A DNA stretch of 64,000 nt from contig NZ_AUHO01000006.1 of NCBI RefSeq assembly GCF_000423225.1, positions 898,245 through 962,244 on the forward strand. Direction: 5' to 3'. Both the position numbers and the translations under genes were made by a program. Of the stretch, positions 38,746 to 48,663 are shown piece by piece. This DNA comes from Kaistia adipata DSM 17808 (GTDB lineage: Bacteria > Pseudomonadota > Alphaproteobacteria > Rhizobiales > Kaistiaceae). Below the pieces are notes generated by a model. The model did no database searches. It saw only the letters and a list, made by a program, of their open reading frames with translations, and was not told the origin of the DNA. How positions within the stretch are numbered: the first letter of the stretch is position 1; every line of letters begins with the position of its first letter.

Positions 38746-40202
38746 TGGCGCGGGCGAAGATCCAGTTCGTCTGCCAGAACTGCGGCGCCACCAGCCCGCG
38801 CTGGCAGGGACGCTGCGAGGCCTGCGGCGAGTGGAACACGCTGGTCGAGGAAAGCGCCACTGGCGGCATCGGCGGCGGCCCCGCGAAGGCTACCGGCGGC
38901 AAGCGCGGCCGCATCGTCGAGCTGCAGCCGCTCTCCGGCGGTAGCGACGAGGCGCCCCGCATCCCGACCGGCATCGCGGAACTCGACCGCGTCACCGGCG
39001 GCGGCTTCGTGCGCGGCTCGGCGCTGCTGGTCGGCGGCGATCCCGGCATCGGCAAGTCGACGCTTCTGCTCCAGGCTTCCGCCGCGCTGGCGGCGCGGGG
39101 CGAACGCGTCGTCTACATCTCGGGCGAAGAAGCCGTGGCGCAGGTGCGGCTGCGCGCCGAGCGCATGGGCGTCGCCAACAAGCCGGTCGCGCTCGCCGCC
39201 GAGACCAGCGTCGAGGACATCCTCGCCACGCTGCAGGCGGGGCCCGTGCCGGCGCTCGTCATCATCGACTCGATCCAGACGCTGTGGACGGAGTTGGCGG
39301 AATCCGCGCCCGGCACCGTGTCGCAGGTGCGCGCCTCGGCGCAGGCGATGATCCGCTACGCCAAGCATTCCGGCGCGACCGTGGTCCTCGTCGGCCACGT
39401 CACCAAGGACGGCCAGATCGCCGGCCCGCGCGTCGTCGAGCACATGGTCGACGCGGTGCTCTATTTCGAGGGCGAAGGCGGCCAGCACTTCCGTATCCTG
39501 CGCGCGGTGAAGAACCGCTTCGGCGCCACAGACGAGATCGGCGTCTTCGAGATGACCGGCAGCGGCCTGCGCGAGGTGCCGAACCCGTCCGAGTTGTTCC
39601 TGGGCGAACGCAACGCCGCCTCGCCCGGCGCCGCCGTCTTCGCCGGCATGGAGGGAACCCGTCCCGTGCTGGTCGAGATCCAGGCGCTCGTCGCCCCCTC
39701 GCCGCTCGGCACCCCGCGCCGCGCCGTGGTCGGCTGGGACTCCGGCCGCCTCTCCATGGTGATCGCCGTGCTCGAATCGCATTGCGGCGTGAAGCTCGGT
39801 CCGAACGACGTCTATCTCGCCGTCGCCGGCGGGCTGAAAATTACCGAGCCGGCTGCGGATCTCGCAGTCGCCGCGGCGCTCGTCTCCTCGCTCTCCGGTA
39901 TTGCCCTGCCGGCCGATTGCGTCTATTTCGGCGAAGTCAGTCTTTCCGGGGCGGTGCGGCCGGTTTCCCAGGCGTCGCAGCGGCTGAAAGAGGCGCAAAA
40001 GCTTGGTTTCGCGCGGGCCGTCATGCCCGCCACCTCGATCGACAAGGATGCCGGCGGCGGTTCCGGACTGCAGGGGATCGACCAGTTGACCGCCCTGGTC
40101 GCGACGATCGCCGCCTCCGGCACGAGGCCCGAGCGTCGCGCCGTGCCCGACCCGGCCGAAAGACGCCGCCAGACTGTGGCCGATGAGGCATTGGATTCGT
40201 GA
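38745..40202 (+). CDS. radA: DNA repair protein RadA
   Basis: A 485-residue RadA/Sms, a helicase-like RecA relative that drives branch migration. The N-terminal zinc finger is Cys-x2-Cys with 'FVCQNCGATSPRWQGRCEAC', then Walker A GGDPGIGKST, the RadA-specific KNRFG motif in 'VKNRFGATDEIG' and a Lon-protease-like C-terminal domain ending in 'AGGLKITEPAADLAVAAALVSS'. The start overlaps the alr stop. The frame is open far upstream, inside alr, but only by chance. Confidence 0.96.
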   Translation: MARAKIQFVCQNCGATSPRWQGRCEACGEWNTLVEESATGGIGGGPAKATGGKRGRIVELQPLSGGSDEAPRIPTGIAELDRVTGGGFVRGSALLVGGDPGIGKSTLLLQASAALAARGERVVYISGEEAVAQVRLRAERMGVANKPVALAAETSVEDILATLQAGPVPALVIIDSIQTLWTELAESAPGTVSQVRASAQAMIRYAKHSGATVVLVGHVTKDGQIAGPRVVEHMVDAVLYFEGEGGQHFRILRAVKNRFGATDEIGVFEMTGSGLREVPNPSELFLGERNAASPGAAVFAGMEGTRPVLVEIQALVAPSPLGTPRRAVVGWDSGRLSMVIAVLESHCGVKLGPNDVYLAVAGGLKITEPAADLAVAAALVSSLSGIALPADCVYFGEVSLSGAVRPVSQASQRLKEAQKLGFARAVMPATSIDKDAGGGSGLQGIDQLTALVATIAASGTRPERRAVPDPAERRRQTVADEALDS

Positions 40203-40256
40203 GCGCGACGGGCTAAACCGCAGGCTTGGGGCAGCGCTGAAGGGGTCATCATAGGA

Positions 40257-40952
40257 ATGCCGGTCACGATTCTCGACGGTGTTGTGTTTGTGGTCGTGCT
40301 GATCTCGGCCATGCTGGCCATGGTGCGCGGCTTCGTCCGTGAAGTCCTGTCGGTGGCATCCTGGGTTCTGGCGGCCGGGGCCGCCTTCTTCTTATACAAG
40401 CCGCTGCTGCCCTTCGTTGAGCCTTACATCGCCAACAAGAACGTGGCGATCATCGCCGCCGCCGCCGGCATCTTCTTCGTCGCGCTGATCATCGCCTCCT
40501 ACATCGCGATGAAGATCTCGGATTTCGTGATCGACAGCCGCGTCGGCCTGCTCGACCGCATCCTCGGCTTCCTCTTCGGCCTCGCGCGCGGCGTGCTGCT
40601 GGTCGTGATCGCTTTCGCCTTCCTGTCCTGGATCCTCTCCGATCGCCAGCCGGCCTGGGTTGCGGATGCGCAAAGCGCTCCTATGTTGAAGTCTCTGGCC
40701 GACAGGCTGGTCGCGGCCTTGCCTGAGGACATCGAGAAGACCATACAGGACCGGCTGCACGGTGGCAGCGAGGACGCGGCCGCCCCGACCGAGGCACCGG
40801 CCGATGACGCGCCAGAGGCCGGAGCCCCGGCTGCCCAGCAGCCCGGCGCGCCGCAGCAGGCAACGCCGAGCTACGGGTCCGAGGAACGCAAGGGCCTCGA
40901 CAACCTGTTCGACAATAGCGGCGAAGCGCCGGCCGATGGACCGGAGCAATAG
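40257..40952 (+). CDS. CvpA family membrane protein
   Basis: A 231-residue protein with four hydrophobic helices in the first 130 residues ('VVFVVVLISAMLAMVRGFVREVLS' start, typical of CvpA), then a soluble Ala/Pro/Glu-rich tail. E. coli CvpA was linked to colicin V export, though its wider role is unclear. The cvpA-purF neighbourhood is conserved in proteobacteria, and here purF follows after about 80 nt. Confidence 0.92.
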   Translation: MPVTILDGVVFVVVLISAMLAMVRGFVREVLSVASWVLAAGAAFFLYKPLLPFVEPYIANKNVAIIAAAAGIFFVALIIASYIAMKISDFVIDSRVGLLDRILGFLFGLARGVLLVVIAFAFLSWILSDRQPAWVADAQSAPMLKSLADRLVAALPEDIEKTIQDRLHGGSEDAAAPTEAPADDAPEAGAPAAQQPGAPQQATPSYGSEERKGLDNLFDNSGEAPADGPEQ

Positions 40953-40985
40953 CCAGGCGCCGGAATGACCGGGGGAACCACCAAT

Positions 40986-41020
40986 CCCTGAGGCGCTCCC
41001 GCAGGGGCGCCTTTCAGGGT
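40986..41020 (+). terminator. hairpin between cvpA and purF
   Basis: CCCTGAGGCGC (40986-40996) pairs with GCGCCT(TT)CAGGG (41007-41019) to give a long stem with a two-base bulge. The T-run after it is short, so it may be a partial terminator or attenuator that separates cvpA from purF. The purF start is 15 nt beyond. Confidence 0.45.
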
Positions 41021-41034
41021 TATGAGGACCGGAA

Positions 41035-42501
41035 ATGGATGATTTTTCGATGCTGCCAATGACTGCCGACGAGGATCACCTCCACGAGGAGTGCGGCGTC
41101 TTCGGCGTTTTCGGGCATGACGACGCCGCGGCGCTGACGGCGCTCGGCCTGCACGCGCTCCAGCATCGCGGCCAGGAGGCCGCCGGCATCGCCGCCCATG
41201 ACGGCCGCCAGTTCTCGATCGAGCGCCACATGGGCCTCGTCGGCGACAACTTCACCCGCAAGGCCGTGATCGACCGGCTGCCGGGCCGGCGCGCCATCGG
41301 CCACAACCGCTATTCGACGACCGGCGGCGCCGGCCTGCGCAACGTCCAGCCGATGTTCGCCGAATTCGCCGGCGGCGGCTTCGCCGTCGCGCATAACGGC
41401 AACCTGACCAACGCGATGACGCTGAAGCGCGACCTGCAGCGCCGCGGCTCGCTGTTCCAGTCGACCTCCGACACCGAGACGATCATCCACCTGATCGCCA
41501 CCTCGATCCACGGCCGCCTGCTCGACCGCTTCATCGACGCGATCCGCCGCATCGAGGGCGCCTATTCGCTGGTGGCGCTGTCCGAAAAGAAGATGATGGG
41601 CTGCCGCGACCCGCTCGGCGTGCGCCCGCTGGTGCTGGGCTCGCTCGACGGCGCCCATATCCTCGCCTCCGAGACCTGCGCGCTCGACATCATCGGCGCC
41701 CGCTATGTGCGCGACATCGAGCCGGGCGAAGTCGTCGTCATCACCGACGAGGGGATCGACAGCTTCTTCCCGTTCGAGCGCCAGCGCTCGCGCTTCTGCA
41801 TCTTCGAATATGTCTACTTCGCCCGTCCGGATTCGGCCGTCGACGGCCGCGGCGTCTACGAGGTGCGCAAGAAGATCGGCGCCGAACTCGCGCGCGAGAG
41901 CGGCATCGCCGCCGACGTCATCGTACCGGTGCCGGATTCCGGCGTGCCGGCCGCGATCGGCTACGCGGAGGCCGCCGGGATTCCGTTCGACCTCGGCATC
42001 ATCCGCAACCACTATGTCGGCCGCACCTTCATCGAGCCGACCGACGCGATCCGCCACATGGGCGTGAAGCTGAAGCACAACGCCAATACCGGCGTGCTGG
42101 CCGGCAAGCGCGTCGTGCTGGTCGACGATTCGATCGTCCGCGGCACCACCTCGATGAAGATCGTCCAGATGGTGCGCGAAGCCGGCGCCGCCGAGGTGCA
42201 CATGCGCATCGCCAGCCCGCCGACGAAGGATTCCTGCTTCTACGGCGTCGACACGCCGGAGAAATCCAAGCTGATCGCCTCGCACATGTCGGTGCAGGAG
42301 ATGGCCGACTACATCAAGGCCGACAGCCTCGCCTTCCTGTCGATCGACGGTCTCTACCGCGCCGTCGGCGAAGCGAAGCGCGATGGCAGCGCGCCGCAGT
42401 TCTGCGATGCCTGCTTCACCGGCGAATACCCGACCCGCCTCGCCGATTTCGAGGATCGCGGCCAGGTGCAGGCCCTGGCGCGGCTCGCCGAGGCGAGCTG
42501 A
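41035..42501 (+). CDS. purF: amidophosphoribosyltransferase
   Basis: A 488-residue enzyme for the first step of purine synthesis (PRPP + glutamine to phosphoribosylamine). A short propeptide precedes Cys20 (EE-CGVFGVFG), which becomes the N-terminal nucleophile after cleavage. The glutaminase half has 'LQHRGQEAAGI' and 'GHNRYSTTGG'; the PRTase half has 'VVLVDDSIVRGTTSMKI'. Two in-frame ATGs (41035 and 41050) both give a propeptide. It is transcribed after cvpA. Confidence 0.97.
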   Translation: MDDFSMLPMTADEDHLHEECGVFGVFGHDDAAALTALGLHALQHRGQEAAGIAAHDGRQFSIERHMGLVGDNFTRKAVIDRLPGRRAIGHNRYSTTGGAGLRNVQPMFAEFAGGGFAVAHNGNLTNAMTLKRDLQRRGSLFQSTSDTETIIHLIATSIHGRLLDRFIDAIRRIEGAYSLVALSEKKMMGCRDPLGVRPLVLGSLDGAHILASETCALDIIGARYVRDIEPGEVVVITDEGIDSFFPFERQRSRFCIFEYVYFARPDSAVDGRGVYEVRKKIGAELARESGIAADVIVPVPDSGVPAAIGYAEAAGIPFDLGIIRNHYVGRTFIEPTDAIRHMGVKLKHNANTGVLAGKRVVLVDDSIVRGTTSMKIVQMVREAGAAEVHMRIASPPTKDSCFYGVDTPEKSKLIASHMSVQEMADYIKADSLAFLSIDGLYRAVGEAKRDGSAPQFCDACFTGEYPTRLADFEDRGQVQALARLAEAS

Positions 42502-42596
42502 GCCACGCCCCCTCTCCCAACGCCCCGTCCGGCGCCCAGGCGCCGGACCGCTAGCCCCGACCGGGCTCCCTCCCGAAGCTTGAATGGACTGACCCT

Positions 42597-43334
42597 GTGA
42601 CCACTCCCGATCTCTCCGGCCGCATCGTCGTCGTCACCGGTGTCTCGCGCGGCATCGGCTGGAACGCGGCGCTCGCCATCGCCGAGGCTGGCGCGCATGT
42701 CGTCGCCATCGCCCGCACGGTCGGCGCGCTGGAGGAGCTGGACGACGCTATCCAGGCCAAGGGCGGCTCGGCCACGCTGGTGCCGCTCGACCTGAAGGAT
42801 CTCGAGGCGATCGACCGGCTCGGCTACTCGATCTACGAGCGCTGGGGCAAGCTCGACGGCCTCGTCGGCAATGCCGGCCAGCTCGGCCTGATCACCCCGG
42901 TCTCTCACCTCGACCAGAAGGAGTGGGACACGGTGATGACGGTCAATGTGACCGCCAACTACCGCCTGATCCGCTCGCTCGATCCACTGCTGCGCCAGTC
43001 GGATGCCGGCCGCGCGCTGTTCCTGAGCTCGGGCGCCGCCGTCACCTGCCGGCCCTACTGGGGCGTCTACTCCGCCTCGAAGGCCGCCCTGGAAGCGCTC
43101 GTGCGCACCTATGCGGCGGAAATCGACTCCAGCACCGTCCGCGCCAACCTGTTCGATCCCGGCCCGTTGCGCACCCAGATGCGCGCCAAGGCACGCCCCG
43201 GCGAGGATCCGGAGACGCTCGAGCATCCGCGCGTCGTGGCGGCCGACATCGTCCGCATGATCGCGCCCGGTTTCACCGACAACGGCACGCGCTTCGAGTT
43301 TCCGACGCGCAACGTCACGCGGTTCCTGGCGTAG
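42597..43334 (+). CDS. SDR family oxidoreductase
   Basis: A 245-residue short-chain dehydrogenase: NAD(P) motif TGVSRGIG (about residues 14-21), NAG motif 'GLVGNAGQLG', catalytic Ser in 'LFLSSGAAV' and YSASK. The GTG start is near a weak ribosome-binding site. It follows purF by 95 nt, a position where alphaproteobacteria commonly have an SDR, yet its substrate is unknown. It ends just before a palindromic repeat. Confidence 0.88.
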   Translation: MTTPDLSGRIVVVTGVSRGIGWNAALAIAEAGAHVVAIARTVGALEELDDAIQAKGGSATLVPLDLKDLEAIDRLGYSIYERWGKLDGLVGNAGQLGLITPVSHLDQKEWDTVMTVNVTANYRLIRSLDPLLRQSDAGRALFLSSGAAVTCRPYWGVYSASKAALEALVRTYAAEIDSSTVRANLFDPGPLRTQMRAKARPGEDPETLEHPRVVAADIVRMIAPGFTDNGTRFEFPTRNVTRFLA

Positions 43335-43356
43335 CGCGTGCGAATAGACGCCTCCG

Positions 43357-43508
43357 CCGTCATCCTGAGGTGCTTCGCTTCAGCGAAGCCTCGAAGGAGG
43401 GTCCAGCGGAGCGCTTCGACTGGCTGCGGCGGTCAGGTGAGCCCCATGAAAGGCGCTCCCTGGATCCTCCTTCGAGGCCCGGCTTTGCCGGGCGCCTCAG
43501 GATGACGG
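43357..43508. repeat. type B palindromic repeat, full copy
   Basis: Left arm CCGTCATCCTGAGGTGCTTC with AGCGAAGCCTCGAAGGAGG; right arm CCTCCTTCGAGGCCCGGC with TTTGCCGGGCGCCTCAGG and ATGACGG. Arms are inverted copies, and each has an inner hairpin. The element lies at the convergent junction of the SDR and dehydrogenase genes and overlaps the frameshifted end of the latter. Confidence 0.75.
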
Positions 43509-44606
43509 GCTGGGCTTTGCGAAGGGCTTAGCAACGAACGTGCGTGCCGGGAGACGGCGCCACGGATGCCGCGCAGGCGGTTCCCGTCGAACCGCCGTCC
43601 GCTCAGACGATCGAGACGCCCTGCAGACGCGGCAGCACCGCGCGGTTGACCAGCGGTCGACGAGGATCTCGCGCCGGGTGAACCAGTTCAGCACGTTCTC
43701 CGCCCCCATCACCGCGATGCGCTCCATCGTTGCCGCCGTCTCGGCGGCGATATGCGGGGTGATGATCGTGTTCGGCGCGGTGAGCAGCGGATTGCCGGGT
43801 TCCGGCGGCTCCTTCGCCAGCGTATCAAGCGCGGCGCCGCCGAGGCGTCCCGAGGCGAGCGCCTCGGCGACATCGGCCTCGTTCAGGAGCCCGCCGCGCG
43901 CCGTGTTGACGAGCAGCGCCCCCGGCTTCATCCGCGCGATGGTCTCGCGATCGAAGAAGCCGCGATTGGCTGTATTCATCGGGCAGTGCAGGCTGACGAT
44001 ATCGCTCTCGGCGAGGAGCCGTTCCAACGGCACGATGGCGAAGCCGGCCTGGGGTAAGACCGCCGCGCCGGGCCTGCCGGAGGCGATGACGCGCATCCCG
44101 AGCGCGCGGGCGATCTCGCCGACCCGACGGCCGATGCGCCCGAGCCCGACAATGCCGAGCGTCTGGCCGCGCAGCTCGGTCGCGACATAGCGGCCGCGAT
44201 CCCAGATGCCCGCCTTCAGCCGACCGTCGAGGCGCACGACGTCGCGCCGGATCGCCAGGATCAGCGCGATCGCCATCTCCGCCGTCGCGTCGGCATTGGC
44301 GTCGCCAGCCGTCATCACCGGGATGTTCCGCGTCGTGGCGCCGGCGAGGTCGACGCTGTCGACCCCTGCCCCCATCTTCGAGATCATAGCGAGGCCCGGC
44401 GCGGCCTCGATCACGCCCGCGTCGAGCGGCGGGTTCGCCCGCACCAGGATGGCGTCGAACCGGCGCGCCGAAAGCGTCGCGACCATGCGGGCCCGGTCGA
44501 TCGGGCCGCTCATCGTCTCGATCGTCGCGCCGATCGGCCGGAGGATCCGGGATGCCGGCTCCAGCAGATCATCGCCCGTCATCAGGACATGGATGGGCGG
44601 GCGCAT
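43497..44606 (-). CDS. D-2-hydroxyacid dehydrogenase, apparent C-terminal frameshift
   Basis: A 369-residue reading of a phosphoglycerate-dehydrogenase-like enzyme. The NAD motif 'LGIVGLGRIGRRV', 'LVNTARGGLLNE' and the catalytic 'TITPHIAAET' are intact. After WFTRREI (about residue 310) the sequence turns into Cys/Arg-rich text (STARCCRVCRASRSS), which is foreign to the family. In another frame the same DNA reads LVNRAVLPRLQGVSIV and stops at 43603, a typical family end. The true gene is therefore probably 43603-44606 with one base missing near 43660-43672. It may be a sequencing error or a real frameshift; the catalytic part is unaffected. Confidence 0.82.
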   Translation of the reverse strand: MRPPIHVLMTGDDLLEPASRILRPIGATIETMSGPIDRARMVATLSARRFDAILVRANPPLDAGVIEAAPGLAMISKMGAGVDSVDLAGATTRNIPVMTAGDANADATAEMAIALILAIRRDVVRLDGRLKAGIWDRGRYVATELRGQTLGIVGLGRIGRRVGEIARALGMRVIASGRPGAAVLPQAGFAIVPLERLLAESDIVSLHCPMNTANRGFFDRETIARMKPGALLVNTARGGLLNEADVAEALASGRLGGAALDTLAKEPPEPGNPLLTAPNTIITPHIAAETAATMERIAVMGAENVLNWFTRREILVDRWSTARCCRVCRASRSSERTAVRREPPARHPWRRLPARTFVAKPFAKPSPSS

Positions 44607-44666
44607 GGCGTCGTTTCCTGATCTGTCGGCTGGACCGCCGGTCGAGTGCCCGGTCGGGTCGTGGGC

Positions 44667-46079
44667 CTACCGCTTCTTGGCCTTGTTCTCGAACGGGTTC
44701 TCGCCCTTGCGCAGCTGCAGGCGGAGCGGCACGGCGGTCAGCTTGAACGTCTCGCGAATGCCGTTCAGCAGATAGCGCGTGTACGCGTCCGGCAATGCCT
44801 CGGGGCGCGAGCAGAAGGCGACGAAGGTCGGCGGCCGCGCCTTGGGCTGCGTCATGTAGCGGAGCTTGACGCGGCGGCCCGACACGGCCGGCGGCGGATG
44901 GTGCTCGAGCACGCTCGCCAGCCAGCGGTTCAGCGCCGCCGTCGGGATGCGCCGGTTCCAGGCCTCGTAGACCTTGAGCAGGTCGCCCATCAGCTTGTCG
45001 ATGCCGGAGCCGGTGAGGCCGGAGAGCGGCACCAGCGGCACGCCACGCACCTGCGGCAGCAGGCGCTCGGCCATCTCGCGCAGCTCCGCCATCTTGGCCT
45101 GGCGATCCTCGACCAGGTCCCACTTGTTGAGGCCGATCACCAGTGCCCTGCCCTCGCGGGCGACGAGATCGGCGATCTGCAGGTCCTGCTTCTCGAACGG
45201 GATGGTGACGTCGAGCATCAGCACGACAACCTCGGCGAAACGGATGGCGCGCAGCGTGTCGCCGACCGAGAGCTTCTCGAGCTTGGTCTCGACGCGCGCC
45301 TTCTTGCGCATGCCGGCCGTGTCGAACAGCTTGATCTGGCGGTCGCGCCAGGTCCAGTCGACCGAGATCGAATCGCGCGTGATGCCGGCCTCCGGGCCGA
45401 CCAACAGGCGGTCCTCGCCCAGCATGGTGTTGATCAGGGTCGACTTGCCGGCGTTCGGCCGTCCGACGATGGCGACACGGATCGGACGCTTGATGTCGAG
45501 CGGAACCTCGACCTCCTCGCCGGTCTCCGGATCGACCCGGAGCGTCACGGGCGCGTCGTCGACATCGTCGAACAGGTCGTCCTCGTCACGCTCGAACGGC
45601 AGCAGCGCCGCGAAGAGATCCGCCATGCCCTCGCCGTGCTCGGCGGAGAGCGCGATCGGCTCGCCGAGGCCGAGGCCGTAGGCCTCCAGGACGCCGTTCT
45701 CGCCGAGCTTGCCCTCGGCCTTGTTGGCGACCAGCACCACCGGCTTGCCGACGCGGCGCAGCAGCTCGGCGAAATGCTCGTCGACCGGCGTGACGCCGAC
45801 GCGGGCGTCGATCAGGAACAGCGAGACGTCGGCGTCCTCGATCGCCAGCTCGGTCTGGGCGCGCATGCGGCCCTCGAGGCTCTCGGGATCGGCGTCTTCG
45901 AGACCGGCGGTGTCGATGATCGTGAAGCGGAGATCGCCGATCCGGCCCTCGCCGGGCCGGCGGTCGCGCGTAACGCCCGGCGTGTCGTCGACGATCGCGA
46001 TCTTCTGGCCGACGAGGCGGTTGAAGAGGGTCGACTTGCCGACATTGGGACGGCCAATGATGGCGACGGTGAAGGTCAT
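44667..46079 (-). CDS. der: ribosome biogenesis GTPase Der
   Basis: A 470-residue EngA/Der with two tandem GTPase domains and a C-terminal KH-like domain, needed for 50S assembly. G1 motifs are GRPNVGKST (about residues 8-16) and [10 protein letters not shown]3 is DTAGL/DTAGM; G4 is NKAE and NKWD. The C-terminal '[20 protein letters not shown]' block marks the KH-like domain. The last residues are Lys-rich. It is downstream of a YfgM-like gene on the same strand, an order also seen in E. coli (yfgM-bamB-der) but here without bamB. Confidence 0.97.
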   Translation of the reverse strand: MTFTVAIIGRPNVGKSTLFNRLVGQKIAIVDDTPGVTRDRRPGEGRIGDLRFTIIDTAGLEDADPESLEGRMRAQTELAIEDADVSLFLIDARVGVTPVDEHFAELLRRVGKPVVLVANKAEGKLGENGVLEAYGLGLGEPIALSAEHGEGMADLFAALLPFERDEDDLFDDVDDAPVTLRVDPETGEEVEVPLDIKRPIRVAIVGRPNAGKSTLINTMLGEDRLLVGPEAGITRDSISVDWTWRDRQIKLFDTAGMRKKARVETKLEKLSVGDTLRAIRFAEVVVLMLDVTIPFEKQDLQIADLVAREGRALVIGLNKWDLVEDRQAKMAELREMAERLLPQVRGVPLVPLSGLTGSGIDKLMGDLLKVYEAWNRRIPTAALNRWLASVLEHHPPPAVSGRRVKLRYMTQPKARPPTFVAFCSRPEALPDAYTRYLLNGIRETFKLTAVPLRLQLRKGENPFENKAKKR

Positions 46080-46215
46080 GACAGGTTCGGCCCCAAATGA
46101 CGTCGGGAAGCCGCGGCGTCCGCGACTTCCCGAAATTCTGCCACGTCCAGGTTCCGGCTAATACGCCCCGCGTGGCCCCGGAACGACGAAACGGTGAGGA
46201 TCCGCTCTAGCTCGA

Positions 46216-46893
46216 TCAGCTCTTGGCCGGTGCGGCCGGCGCGCCGATCTTGGAACGGATCAGGTCCAGCATCAGCTGGGTACGGCTCTGCATCGACTGC
46301 GGCGTCTCGGGATCGTCCGCGATCGACTGGAAATAGCCGCGCGCCGCCTCCAGGTCGCCGGTGCGCCAGGCCGTCAGGCCGAGCAGCTCGCGGGCGCTGT
46401 GGCGCCACGGATTGCCGGTCTCGGCGAGATCGCCGATGCGGCTCTTCATCTGGGCGAGATCGGCGGTGTCGACGACGAGCAGCGCGGCGCGGAGGCGCGC
46501 CATCTGCTGCAGCAGCGCCGGCGTGCCGGGCTTGGCGGCGATCGCATCGAAGGCCTTCACGGCCTCGTCGGTCTTCTTGGTGGCGGCGAGCTCGGAAGCC
46601 GCGCGGAAGCTGGCGAGCACCGGATAGCCGCCGCCGCCGGTCGTGGCGATCTCGTTCAGCGCCGTGATCGCCTCGTCATGCTTGTTCTCGCTGGCGAGCT
46701 TCAGCGCCGCGACGAAGCGGTCGCCCTCGGCCGCCGCCTGCTGCTCACGCCAATATTCCCAGCCGCGCCAGCCGCCGACGCCGACCACGATCAGCACCGC
46801 GACCAGAAGGACGTAGGGTCCGAAGCGCGCCCAAAGACGCTTCGCCTTCTCGCGGCGAAGGTCGTCTTCGACTTCGTGGAAAATATCGGTCAT
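46216..46893 (-). CDS. YfgM-like tetratricopeptide membrane protein
   Basis: A 225-residue protein: short cytoplasmic N-terminus (MTDIFHEVEDDLRREKAKRL), one transmembrane helix (about residues 25-42) and a periplasmic TPR-like helical domain (residues 60-215). This is the layout of YfgM, a Sec-translocon-associated protein that helps periplasmic chaperones and modulates stress signalling in E. coli. Position just upstream of der supports the call. The last residues are Ala/Pro-rich. Confidence 0.85.
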   Translation of the reverse strand: MTDIFHEVEDDLRREKAKRLWARFGPYVLLVAVLIVVGVGGWRGWEYWREQQAAAEGDRFVAALKLASENKHDEAITALNEIATTGGGGYPVLASFRAASELAATKKTDEAVKAFDAIAAKPGTPALLQQMARLRAALLVVDTADLAQMKSRIGDLAETGNPWRHSARELLGLTAWRTGDLEAARGYFQSIADDPETPQSMQSRTQLMLDLIRSKIGAPAAPAKS

Positions 46894-47107
46894 GCTTTTC
46901 TTTCCGGCTCCGGTCAGCGGCGCGCACCATAACGAAGCGCCCCTCGGCTGGCAAATCGATGCTCGCCGGCGCGGACGAGATTATCCACGCCGCGCGGCAG
47001 GGCGGAAAGTCCTTCCTTTTCCGTCCCCCGTCGATCGTGCCGACACGGATAGGCCGAGGCGCGAAAACCCGCGTTCCGACGCGCGTTCGTGGAGGTCGAA
47101 GCCGCTC

Positions 47108-47926
47108 CTAGACCTTCTTGGTGTAGGTGTTCTCGGGGGCCGGGAAGGCGCGCGTCTTCACCGCATCGGCATAGGCGGCGACCGATTCCTCGATCATCGC
47201 GCCGAGATTGCCGAACTTCTTCACGAATTTGGGCACGCGCGGCGACAGGCCCAGCATGTCCTCGAGGACGAGGATCTGGCCGTCGCAATCCGCCGACGCG
47301 CCGATGCCGATCGTCGGCACGGCGACCCTCTGCGTGATCTCGCGCGCCAGCGTGTCGATCACGCCCTCGACCACGATCGCGAAGGCGCCCGCCTCGGCGA
47401 TCGCCTGGGCGTCGGCCATCACCGCGGCCGCGCTCTCGTCGTTCTTGCCCTGAACCTTGAAGCCGCCCATCGTGTTGATCGACTGCGGCGTCAGGCCGAC
47501 ATGGCCCATCACCGGAATGCCGCGCCGGGTCAGGAAGCGGACGGTCTCGGCCATGTGGACGCCGCCCTCCATCTTGATGGCGCCGCAGCCGGTTTCCTTC
47601 ATGATCCGCGCGGCGGAGCGGAACGCCGCCTGCGGGCTCTCCTCGTAGGAGCCGAACGGCATGTCGACGACGACGAGGGCGCGCTTGGAGCCGCGCATCA
47701 CCGCCTGGCCCTGCAGGATCATCATGTCGAGCGTCACGGGAACCGTGGTCTCGAGGCCGTGCATGACCATGCCGAGCGAATCGCCGACCAGCATGAAATC
47801 GACGTGCTGGTCCATGATCGAGGCGGTGTGGGCATGATAGGCGGTCAGCGAGACGATCGGCGTGCCACCCTTGCGGCTTCCGATATCGATCGCCGTCAGG
47901 CGACGGGTCTGGGCCACGACGGACAT
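47108..47926 (-). CDS. panB: 3-methyl-2-oxobutanoate hydroxymethyltransferase
   Basis: A 272-residue ketopantoate hydroxymethyltransferase, the first enzyme of pantothenate synthesis. '[29 protein letters not shown]' (with the metal-binding Asp), 'AIKMEGG', '[11 protein letters not shown]' and '[15 protein letters not shown]' with '[10 protein letters not shown]' are diagnostic. The ATG at 47926 has a GAGGAGAG site; an in-frame ATG 62 codons upstream gives a non-homologous tail. A lone unit; panC is not nearby. Confidence 0.96.
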   Translation of the reverse strand: MSVVAQTRRLTAIDIGSRKGGTPIVSLTAYHAHTASIMDQHVDFMLVGDSLGMVMHGLETTVPVTLDMMILQGQAVMRGSKRALVVVDMPFGSYEESPQAAFRSAARIMKETGCGAIKMEGGVHMAETVRFLTRRGIPVMGHVGLTPQSINTMGGFKVQGKNDESAAAVMADAQAIAEAGAFAIVVEGVIDTLAREITQRVAVPTIGIGASADCDGQILVLEDMLGLSPRVPKFVKKFGNLGAMIEESVAAYADAVKTRAFPAPENTYTKKV

Positions 47927-48213
47927 GAATGCTCTCCTCTCAAGGCAGGCGCCGCGGCCGGCTCCGGACACGACGGGCGGACGTCGCCCCCCTCTCGCCC
48001 GCGCGAGCCTTCCCGGGGCCACCCGACCGCGGCTTGCTAGCATGGTTCGCCCCGCCATTCGACCGAAACCCGACTTCCAATGCCTGCGCCGGCCGCAACC
48101 CTGCCCCTGCAACCACGCATGGGCAGGGCGGGTGTGATCCGCATTACCGGTTGTTCAGGATTATCTGCTAACCTTGCGGCAGGGTGATGGATCGTCTTCC
48201 GGAGTTCTCGCTC

Positions 48214-48663
48214 ATGCGCCGCCCGCTCGCCGTGCCCGGACTGTCCCTGGCCGCCCTTGTCCTGGCGGCGATGCTCGGCCTCGCGCCGATCTCGGCCGAA
48301 GCCGCGCAGGTCGTCGCGCGGGTCGACCTCTCGTCGCAGCAGATGATCGTCTATGTCGACGGCCAGCCGCGCTACGACTGGCTCGTCTCGACCGCCCGGA
48401 AGGGCTATCGCACACCGGTCGGATCCTATCGGCCGAGCCGGATGCACAAGATGTGGTATTCGCGCAAATACGACCTGGCGCCGATGCCGAACGCCATCTT
48501 CTTCCGCGGCGGCTACGCGATCCACGGCACGCCGCATGTCCGCTCGCTCGGCCGCCCCGCCTCGCATGGCTGCATCCGCCTCGCTCCGGCCCATGCCCGC
48601 ACGCTCTACCAGCTGGTCGGCCAGCGCGGCATGGCCAACACGCGCATCGTGATCACACGTTGA
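48214..48663 (+). CDS. L,D-transpeptidase (YkuD family), first of a tandem pair
   Basis: A 149-residue exported protein: signal peptide (SAEAA), then an L,D-transpeptidase catalytic domain. The active-site motif SHGCIRL places the nucleophile at Cys120 with His118, and His104 in YAIHGTP upstream. Such enzymes form 3-3 cross-links in peptidoglycan or attach lipoproteins to it. The ATG at 48214 gives the best signal peptide; in-frame starts at 48184 (GTG) and 48187 (ATG) are possible. A second, related gene follows after 166 nt. Confidence 0.9.
   Translation: MRRPLAVPGLSLAALVLAAMLGLAPISAEAAQVVARVDLSSQQMIVYVDGQPRYDWLVSTARKGYRTPVGSYRPSRMHKMWYSRKYDLAPMPNAIFFRGGYAIHGTPHVRSLGRPASHGCIRLAPAHARTLYQLVGQRGMANTRIVITR

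Noticed and set aside
37398..40202. A 934-codon open frame on the plus strand that runs through alr into radA
   Set aside because: Only the part from 38745 is radA; the upstream part is an Arg/Pro-rich out-of-frame reading of alr, caused by high GC.
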